Part shown: piece by piece, positions 5,647 to 11,788 of the stretch
Layout of the letters: the number at the start of each line of letters is the position of its first letter
How positions within the stretch are numbered: the stretch's first letter is position 1
Assembly: GCA_964584985.1 (NCBI GenBank)
Contig: CAZPBK010000018.1
Coordinates: 1-11,788, forward strand
Source of the DNA: JABMRF01 sp964584985
GTDB taxonomy: Bacteria; Patescibacteriota; Patescibacteriia; UBA11705; JABHMO01
Reading direction: 5' to 3'
DNA length: 11,788 nt
Program-made: the position numbers and the translations under genes
The notes under the pieces: generated by a model
Told to the model about the DNA's origin: nothing
Databases searched by the model: none
Seen by the model: the letters and a program-made list of their open reading frames with translations, nothing else

Positions 5647-8439
5647 ATGAATATATTTAAAAAATTTTTCAAGGATCCCAATAAAAAAGTGGTTGAGGAG
5701 ATTCAGCCGATTGTGGATCAGATTAATGATTTATCTGAAAAGTATGAAAAAATGGATGAATCAGGGCTGAAAAAGAAAACTGAGGAATTGAAAGAACAAT
5801 TAAAAACAGATAAAAGTTTGGACGAGATTTTGGTTCCGGCCTTTGCCGCGGTTAGAGAGGCCAATCGGCGAGCCATTGGCGTGCGGCATTATGATGTGCA
5901 GTTGGTCGGTGGAGTGGTTTTACATCGTGGTGAAATTGCGGAAATGAAAACCGGTGAAGGAAAAACCCATGTGGCCGCTTTGGCGTTGTATTTAAACGCT
6001 TTAACCGGAAAAGGTGCGCATCTTATTACGGTTAATGACTATCTGGCCAAGCGTGACGCCGGTTGGAACGGTGCGGCCAACAGTCTTTTGGGGATGAGTA
6101 CGGCTTGTATAGTTAATCAGACCGCTTTTATTTATGACCCCGAATATCAAGATGAGAACCAGTCGGATAAACGTTTGATTCATTTGCGTCCTTGCACCAG
6201 GAAAGAAGCTTATGAAGCTGATATTACTTATGGAACCAATAGTGAGTTTGGTTTTGATTTTTTGCGCGATAATATGGCTTCGGATTTAAAATCTCAAGTG
6301 CAAAAAGAGCTTAATTTTGCCATTGTAGACGAGGTGGATTCGGTTTTGATTGACGAGGCTAGAACCCCGCTTATTATTTCCGCTCCGGCCGGAGAATCAG
6401 CCAATCTTTACCAGCGTTTTGCTTCTTTGGTTCCGCAGTTGAAAGAAAATAAATTCGCAGAACCGGAAAATTTGCGTCCGGGTGATGCATTGAAATTAAG
6501 TAAAGAAATCCCCGAGGAAGAACAAGGTGACTATAATATTGATGAAAAAATGAAAACCGTTACCTTGACCGACAAAGGTATTTCTCGAGTGGAAAAAATG
6601 CTGGGCATGGGCAATATCTACACTGAAGGCGGTATTGACATGGTTCATCATTTGGAGCAAGCCTTAAAGGCACATGTTTTATTTAAAAAAGATCGCGATT
6701 ATGTGGTCAAAGATGGAGAAGTGGTTATTATTGATGAATTTACCGGGCGATTGATGCAGGGCAGGCGATATTCCGAAGGTTTGCATCAAGCCATTGAGGC
6801 CAAAGAAGGCGTGGAAATAAAAAAAGAAAGCCGAACCTTGGCCACCATCACCATTCAAAATTATTTTCGCATGTATAATAAATTATCCGGCATGACCGGA
6901 ACAGCGGCTACTGAGGCCGAAGAGTTTGCCAAGATTTATAGCTTGGATGTCACTGTTGTTCCGACCAATAAGTCGGTGATTAGACAGGATTTGTCTGACC
7001 GGATTTATTCTACGGAAAAAGGTAAATTTTCCGCGGTGGTTCAGGAAATAAAAAGATTGCATGAAAAAGGACAGCCGGTTTTGGTGGGTACCATTTCCAT
7101 TGAAAGAAATGAGTTACTTTCCAAACTCTTGAATTCAGCCGGAGTGCCGCATGAACTTTTAAATGCCAAGAATCATGAAAAAGAAGCCAATATTATCCGA
7201 CAAGCCGGAAGAGCCGGAGCGGTGACCGTGGCTACCAATATGGCCGGTCGCGGTGTGGATATTAAACTTGGCGGTGAGCCTTTTAATCAAGAAGATTATA
7301 ATAAGGTTTTAAGTTTGGGCGGTCTTTTTGTTTTGGGGACCGAGCGACATGAATCGCGTCGCATTGACAATCAGTTGCGCGGGCGTTCCGGAAGGCAGGG
7401 TGATCCGGGTGCTTCTCAATTTTATGTATCCATGGAAGATGATTTAATGCGGGTTTTTGGTTCTGATCGCATAAAAGGAGTAATGCAGAGTTTGGGCGTG
7501 CCCGAGGATCAGCCGATTGAAAATAAAATGATTTCTAATGCTCTGGAAAAAGCGCAAAAAAGAGTGGAGGGGCATAATTTTGACATGAGAAAGCATTTGG
7601 TGGAGTATGATGATGTAATCAACAAGCAAAGAGAAGTTATTTATGAAAAGCGTCATGCCATTTTAACGGCCGCGGAAAAATCCCCGGAAAAGTCAAAAGA
7701 AATGGTTTGGGAAATGATTGAAAATGAGATTGAACAAGTAGTGTCTTTTCATACTTCTGATTCGGATCAAACCAAATGGAATATGCGAGAAATCTCCGAG
7801 GTGGCCGGCACTATTTTTCCTTTTGGGCAAAGTCAAAGAAAAATCTTGTTCAGCTTGGAAAAGATAGCTGGTGATGATATTGATGATGCCAAGGCTCGGA
7901 CTCAAATTATTGAATATTTGCTTAAAGTGGCCAAAGAAGAATATGAAAATTTGGAACAAAGGATAGAGGATCAGTCGGGAGACAAAGATAATTTGCGGAT
8001 TATTGAAAGAGAAATTTTGCTGCGAAGCATAGATAATTTATGGGTTGATCATTTGGACGCGGTCAACGCTTTGCGTTCGGGAATCGGTTTACGAGGTTAT
8101 GGTCAAAGAGATCCTTTGGTGGAATATAAAAAAGAAACTTATCGTATGTTTATGCAGTTGCAAAACTTGATTCAAAAACAAGTGGTTTATTCCATTTATA
8201 AAATCGGACAAGTTGATCAAATGAAAGCCTCCATCATGCAACAGCAGGACTTAAAGACCTCGGATATAAAATCAGGTAATTCTTTTGGCGGAGTAAAAGA
8301 TCCTTTTGCTCAAACCAAGAAAAATGATTCAGCCAAACCAATAAAATCCAAGCCCAGGGACGCTTCCGGCAAAAAAGTCGGTCGTAATGATCCTTGTCCA
8401 TGCGGTTCGGGGAAAAAGTATAAAAATTGTTGCGGATAA
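5647..8439 (+). CDS. secA: Protein translocase ATPase SecA
   Basis: Cytoplasmic motor that pushes unfolded preproteins through SecYEG. The 930 aa are full length. Walker A is MKTGEGKT (100-107). The DEVD and IDEART motifs lie at 228-240. The preprotein cross-linking region follows (about 245-390). The second nucleotide-binding fold holds MAGRGVDIKLGG (532-543) and QLRGRSGRQGDPG (576-588). The scaffold and wing lie at about 640-840, with LRSIDNLWVDHLDAV (792-806) and GLRGYGQRDPL (814-824). The C-terminus is a SEC-C zinc motif with ligands Cys917, Cys919, Cys928 and Cys929, which implies SecB-like or ribosome contact; CC replaces the CH of E. coli. Between 158 and 183 there are about 21 extra residues (IYDPEY through LRPC) compared with E. 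coli or B. subtilis, a variant I recall from Chloroflexi and other lineages. A 118-bp gap follows before secD. Confidence 0.97.
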   Translation: MNIFKKFFKDPNKKVVEEIQPIVDQINDLSEKYEKMDESGLKKKTEELKEQLKTDKSLDEILVPAFAAVREANRRAIGVRHYDVQLVGGVVLHRGEIAEMKTGEGKTHVAALALYLNALTGKGAHLITVNDYLAKRDAGWNGAANSLLGMSTACIVNQTAFIYDPEYQDENQSDKRLIHLRPCTRKEAYEADITYGTNSEFGFDFLRDNMASDLKSQVQKELNFAIVDEVDSVLIDEARTPLIISAPAGESANLYQRFASLVPQLKENKFAEPENLRPGDALKLSKEIPEEEQGDYNIDEKMKTVTLTDKGISRVEKMLGMGNIYTEGGIDMVHHLEQALKAHVLFKKDRDYVVKDGEVVIIDEFTGRLMQGRRYSEGLHQAIEAKEGVEIKKESRTLATITIQNYFRMYNKLSGMTGTAATEAEEFAKIYSLDVTVVPTNKSVIRQDLSDRIYSTEKGKFSAVVQEIKRLHEKGQPVLVGTISIERNELLSKLLNSAGVPHELLNAKNHEKEANIIRQAGRAGAVTVATNMAGRGVDIKLGGEPFNQEDYNKVLSLGGLFVLGTERHESRRIDNQLRGRSGRQGDPGASQFYVSMEDDLMRVFGSDRIKGVMQSLGVPEDQPIENKMISNALEKAQKRVEGHNFDMRKHLVEYDDVINKQREVIYEKRHAILTAAEKSPEKSKEMVWEMIENEIEQVVSFHTSDSDQTKWNMREISEVAGTIFPFGQSQRKILFSLEKIAGDDIDDAKARTQIIEYLLKVAKEEYENLEQRIEDQSGDKDNLRIIEREILLRSIDNLWVDHLDAVNALRSGIGLRGYGQRDPLVEYKKETYRMFMQLQNLIQKQVVYSIYKIGQVDQMKASIMQQQDLKTSDIKSGNSFGGVKDPFAQTKKNDSAKPIKSKPRDASGKKVGRNDPCPCGSGKKYKNCCG

Positions 8440-8557
8440 TATTTCATTTTTTGATGAGGTTGCTTTTTTGTCTGATTTATTATAAAATACGGGCAAACAA
8501 TTTTTTGTAAGGATATTTTTTGCCAAAGCTGTATTAAATTAATTTTTATTTTATATT

Positions 8558-10621
8558 ATGTCTAAAAAATTGAAACAAACTACCAAAGCCAGGATAACTG
8601 TTCTTTTTATTGTTTTAGTATCCTTGCTACTGTTGGTTTTTAACGCCCCGGCGCTTTATGACCGCTCAGTTGATTATTTGAACGATAAATTGGGAACCGA
8701 GTTTGGTCATTTTGTTAATGTGCCTTATCGGTTGGGACTTGATTTGCAAGGAGGAACACATTTGGTTTATGAAGCCGATACTTCCAAAATAGAATCCGGA
8801 GAAAAAGGCGAGGCCATGCAAGGCGTGCGCGATGTGATTGAACGCCGAGTCAACGCTTTTGGTGTTTCCGAGCCGGTGGTGCAAGTGAACAAAGCTCAAG
8901 ATAAATGGCGTATTATTGCTGAATTGGCCGGAGTTAAAGATGTGAATAAAGCCATTGAAATGATTGGCGCCACACCGCTTTTGGAATTCAAAGAGCAAAA
9001 TGATCAACCGCCCAGAGAATTGACCGTTGAAGAAAAGCAAGAAATGGAAGAGTACAATGAGCGAGCCAAAGAAAAAGCCAATAAAGCTTTGCAAAAAGCT
9101 CTTGACGGTCAAGATTTTGAACAATTGTCCAAGGAATACAGTGCGGGAATGGAGGCTGAAGTTGAAGGCGCCGAGTCAGCCGGTATAACCATTAATCAAT
9201 CGGCCAATTTGGGTTGGATAGACGGAAAAGGTGCACATAGCCAGCTTTTTCAAGCGGCTGAGGAAATAGAGCCGGACGAGGTTTATCCCGAACTGATTGA
9301 GAGCGAATCTTCTTATGAAATACTAAAATTAAAAGATAAAAGACAATCAGGTCAAGAAATAAAAGCTTCTCATATTTTGGTTTGTTATGAAGGCGCTTCG
9401 CGTTGTGAGGAAGGCTATACTCGTGAGGAAGCCAAAAACAGAATACAAGAAGCTAAAGATAAAGTAACAACCAAAAATTTTGCTCAGTTGGCCGAAGAAT
9501 ACTCCACCGGACCGAGTGCAAGTCAAGGTGGAGATTTAGGTTGGTTTGATAAAGAGCAAATGGTTAAGGAATTCAGTGATACCGCTTTTGCTATGGAAAA
9601 TGGTGAAATTTCCGATGCTGTGGAAACGGATTTTGGTTTTCATCTGATTTTCAGACAAGACTCCCGTGGTAAATATGAATATGAAGTGGCGCATATCTCC
9701 ATCAATAAAAAAACTGAAACCGATATTTTGCCGCCACAAGAAGAATGGGTTTTAACCGATTTAAGTGGTAAGCAATTAGAAAGTTCCAGGGTGGAGTTTG
9801 AACAAACTACTCAAGCCCCTTTGGTGGCTTTGGAATTTAATTCCAAGGGTAAAGATCTTTTTGCTGAAATCACCAAGAGAAATATCGGTAAACCGGTAGC
9901 TATATTTTTGGATGGTCAGCCGATAAGTATTCCGCGAGTCAACGAAGAAATTACCGGTGGCAGCGCGGTGATTCAGGGTGATTTTACTTTGGAGGAAGCT
10001 CAACTTTTGGCTCAGCGATTGAACGCCGGTGCTTTGCCCGTGCCTATTGAATTGGTCGGTCAACAAACCATTGGCGCCAGTTTGGGGCAGAATTCTTTGC
10101 AAAAAAGTTTGTTCGCCGGAATTGTCGGATTGATTTTAGTGGGCGCATTTATGATTTTGTATTATCGGTTGCCCGGACTTTTGGCGGTTTTGGCGCTTGG
10201 CGTGTACGGGGTGGTGGTTTTGTTTATATTTAAATCCATCCCGGTCACTTTGACTTTGTCGGGAATAGCCGGATTTATTTTATCCGTAGGTATGGCGGTT
10301 GATGCCAATGTGTTGATTTTTGAAAGATTAAAAGAGGAATTAAAAGTAGGTAAGCCACTGGGTACGGCCATTGAAGAAGGATTTAAGCGAGCTTGGACTT
10401 CTATTCGCGACGGTAATGTTTCTACTTTAATAACTTGTTTTATTTTGGCTTGGTTTGGTACCAGCATGATCAAGGGGTTTGCCATAACCTTGGGAATCGG
10501 TGTTTTGGTCAGTATGTTTTCCGCTTTGGTGGTGACTAGACAGTTTTTAACCTTGTTGGTTAAACCCGGTTCAAAAAAGAAAAGACCGTTATGGCTTTTC
10601 GGAGTAAAAAAGCAGGATTAA
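8558..10621 (+). CDS. secD: SecD with inserted parvulin prolyl isomerase domains
   Basis: Membrane subunit that, with SecF, uses the ion gradient to pull preproteins out of SecYEG. TM1 is about 12-30, the first extracytoplasmic domain P1 begins with RLGLDLQGGTHL (58-69), and the SecD core resumes at about 397 and runs through LNAGALPVP (488-496). Five more TM helices lie in 516-665, with GMAVDANVLIFER (578-590) holding conserved Asp582. At 687 aa it is far longer than ordinary single SecD of similar Gram-positive type. Residues about 150-396 are an insert after LLEF (141-144) of P1. A complete parvulin domain fills 268-367: SHILV with His272, GGDLGWF (324-330), QM (334-335), Phe339, and FGFHLI with His362. 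A decayed parvulin copy precedes it (about 169-261). The start is ATG 8558 without SD; TTGCTT-N17-TAAAAT (8460-8488) is a weak promoter candidate. Confidence 0.95.
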   Translation: MSKKLKQTTKARITVLFIVLVSLLLLVFNAPALYDRSVDYLNDKLGTEFGHFVNVPYRLGLDLQGGTHLVYEADTSKIESGEKGEAMQGVRDVIERRVNAFGVSEPVVQVNKAQDKWRIIAELAGVKDVNKAIEMIGATPLLEFKEQNDQPPRELTVEEKQEMEEYNERAKEKANKALQKALDGQDFEQLSKEYSAGMEAEVEGAESAGITINQSANLGWIDGKGAHSQLFQAAEEIEPDEVYPELIESESSYEILKLKDKRQSGQEIKASHILVCYEGASRCEEGYTREEAKNRIQEAKDKVTTKNFAQLAEEYSTGPSASQGGDLGWFDKEQMVKEFSDTAFAMENGEISDAVETDFGFHLIFRQDSRGKYEYEVAHISINKKTETDILPPQEEWVLTDLSGKQLESSRVEFEQTTQAPLVALEFNSKGKDLFAEITKRNIGKPVAIFLDGQPISIPRVNEEITGGSAVIQGDFTLEEAQLLAQRLNAGALPVPIELVGQQTIGASLGQNSLQKSLFAGIVGLILVGAFMILYYRLPGLLAVLALGVYGVVVLFIFKSIPVTLTLSGIAGFILSVGMAVDANVLIFERLKEELKVGKPLGTAIEEGFKRAWTSIRDGNVSTLITCFILAWFGTSMIKGFAITLGIGVLVSMFSALVVTRQFLTLLVKPGSKKKRPLWLFGVKKQD

Positions 10622-10906
10622 AGGTCTTGGTTAATTGATCTTAAAAAACAGTATAGTTTTCGATTAAATCTATAAAAATAATTCTTTATTGTCATTCCGC
10701 CTGCCTGCCGGCAGGCAGCCGGTTGGCAGGAATTTGATTCAGGGTCTCGGGATCTCTTTAATTTTACTGTTTTCTATCATCTCTCAACCTTTTAGATCCT
10801 AATACGATTTTTTGCCTGTCCTGTCGGTGGCGGTCAAAGTGGGCCTTTTCTTGTTATAGACAATTCGCCTTAAATCTATCAATTAAATATATACTAACTT
10901 TAATCT
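10622..10906. other. secD-secF spacer with no gene
   Basis: A 285-bp gap between two genes that are usually adjacent or overlapping. It contains no credible ORF on either strand. It holds a GC-rich palindromic repeat (10691-10733), a second GC-rich patch (about 10813-10846, with GGTGGCGG), and an A/T-rich approach to secF with TATACT (10890-10895), which could be a -10 box about 12 bp before the secF start. No matching -35 box at 16-18 bp was found. No strong rho-independent terminator follows secD; a 6-bp stem at 10621-10642 has no T-tract. Confidence 0.6.
10691..10733. repeat. GC-rich palindromic element, REP/MITE-like
   Basis: CTGCCTGCC (10701-10709) and GGCAGGCAG (10710-10718) form a perfect 18-bp palindrome. 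Around it, ATTCC (10694-10698) pairs with GGAAT (10729-10733), giving a longer cruciform or RNA hairpin. The GC content contrasts sharply with the flanking A/T-rich DNA. The left part, GTCATTCC, and the trailing GGGTCTCGGGATCTC (10742-10756) resemble dispersed GTCATTCC-type repeats of several bacterial genomes from memory. Only one copy lies in this window, so repetition is inferred. It could protect the secD mRNA end or attenuate transcription into secF. Confidence 0.55.
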
Positions 10907-11788
10907 ATGTACAAAATAATTCAAAAACGAAAAATTTGGTTAACGCTTTCCGGTTTTTTGGCCGGACTTAGTCTGCTTTTTGTTATTATTTGGGGCTTAA
11001 ATCTAGGTATTGACTTTACCGGAGGTAGTCTTTTGGAAGTGAAATTTACCGAGCAAAGACCTTCGGTGGCCGAGGTTCGTCAAAATGTTGACAGTTTAAA
11101 TCTTGAAGGCGATGTAATTGTTCAAGAAGCCGGTTCGGAAAATATGATTATTCGTTTTCAGGCTATTGAAGAGGATACGCATCAAAGCGTTTTAGCCAGT
11201 TTAAAGGAAAAATATCCGGAAAATGTGCAACAACAAAGATTTGAATCCATTGGTCCGTCAATCGGGCGTGAATTGCGCACCAAAGCGATTTATGCCATTT
11301 TGCTGGTAATAGTGGCCATTATTTTGTATGTGGCGTGGGCTTTTCGCAAGGTCAGCTTTCCGGTTAAGTCTTGGAAATACGGTATAATCGCCATTATTGC
11401 CTTGGTTCATGATATTTTGATCACTCTTGGGGTTTTTGTTTTGTTGGGGCGATTTATGGGAGTGGAAATCGGTTTGCCTTTTGTGGCCGCTCTTTTGACC
11501 ATTTTGGGTTATTCGGTTAATGATTCCATTGTGGTTTTTGATCGGATCAGAGAAAATCTGGGGCGTTTGGTAAAAAAGGATTTTGAAGCCATTGTTAATC
11601 GCAGTGTAAATGAAACCTTGACTCGTTCAATCAATACTTCATTGACTACTTTGTTGGTGCTGTTTATGGTTTTTCTTTTTGGCGGTGCTTCCATTCAATT
11701 TTTTGTTTTGGCTTTAATGATTGGCGTGCTGTGCGGTACTTACAGCTCCATATTTTTAGCCAGTCCGCTTTTGGTGGTGTTTGAAAAA
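10907..11788 (+). CDS. secF: Protein translocase subunit SecF (3' end outside window)
   Basis: Partner of SecD in the ion-driven export motor. The frame opens at ATG 10907 and stays open for 294 codons to the window edge. E. coli SecF has 323 residues, so only a short tail should be missing. TM1 is about 11-32, followed at once by the SecF signature LGIDFTGG (33-40). The extracytoplasmic domain runs 41-125 and is a simple P4-type fold without any insert, unlike SecD next door. Further TM helices follow from 127. LVHDI (166-170) and GYSVNDSIVVFDRIREN (201-217), with Asp206 at the conserved proton-path position, are clear. Codon use matches secA and secD. No SD is seen before the start; a TATACT box 11 bp upstream hints at a separate, nearly leaderless transcript, though read-through from secD is equally possible. 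Confidence 0.95.
   Translation, partial: MYKIIQKRKIWLTLSGFLAGLSLLFVIIWGLNLGIDFTGGSLLEVKFTEQRPSVAEVRQNVDSLNLEGDVIVQEAGSENMIIRFQAIEEDTHQSVLASLKEKYPENVQQQRFESIGPSIGRELRTKAIYAILLVIVAIILYVAWAFRKVSFPVKSWKYGIIAIIALVHDILITLGVFVLLGRFMGVEIGLPFVAALLTILGYSVNDSIVVFDRIRENLGRLVKKDFEAIVNRSVNETLTRSINTSLTTLLVLFMVFLFGGASIQFFVLALMIGVLCGTYSSIFLASPLLVVFEK

Noticed and set aside
8440..8475. Terminator between secA and secD (T-rich stretch)
   Set aside because: Only a weak TCAT/ATGA stem is present, with no GC-rich hairpin; read-through to secD is likely.
8666..9124. 152-aa minus-strand ORF inside secD
   Set aside because: Opposite to a clearly coding SecD region; Phe/His/Ile-rich shadow composition.

Overview
The window looks like part of a chromosome from a Candidate Phyla Radiation bacterium (Patescibacteria, probably Parcubacteria-like). 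This is inferred from several things: low-GC DNA with T/A-ending codons, short proteins of unknown function between core genes, start codons mostly lacking Shine-Dalgarno (SD) sequences, an EACEYR-type MurC, and a SecD enlarged by an inserted domain. TGA ends several genes (246-920, hpf at 4538-4840), which argues against the TGA=Gly code of Gracilibacteria/Absconditabacteria. No rRNA, tRNA, CRISPR array or transposase was seen.

Layout. (1) 1-1674 is an accessory region: a GC-rich noncoding patch, an unrecognised 224-aa protein (246-920), then a promoter, a hairpin-rich leader and a perfect SD leading into a small gene (1192-1618) broken by a frameshift at an A8 tract and closed by a strong terminator. 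(2) 1673-4888 is a cell-wall block: a near-leaderless promoter, murC, a 49-aa membrane peptide, a 54-aa very basic peptide, murB and short hpf, ended by a bidirectional terminator. (3) 4874-5514 is a two-gene minus-strand unit, a 129-aa two-TM protein and a 78-aa soluble protein, lying between hpf and secA. (4) 5647-11788 is the Sec export block: secA, secD and the start of secF, which runs off the window end. The secD-secF spacer holds a GC-rich palindromic repeat.

How the genes fit together. MurB and MurC make UDP-MurNAc-L-Ala for peptidoglycan. HPF silences ribosomes in slow growth. SecA drives preproteins through SecYEG, and SecD/SecF pull them out on the far side using the ion gradient. 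The most notable object is SecD. Its extracytoplasmic P1 domain carries an inserted parvulin-type prolyl isomerase domain preceded by a decayed second copy, so a folding catalyst appears built into the export motor at the channel exit. The other items worth attention are the frameshifted gene with its structured leader and the unknown small genes among the core ones.
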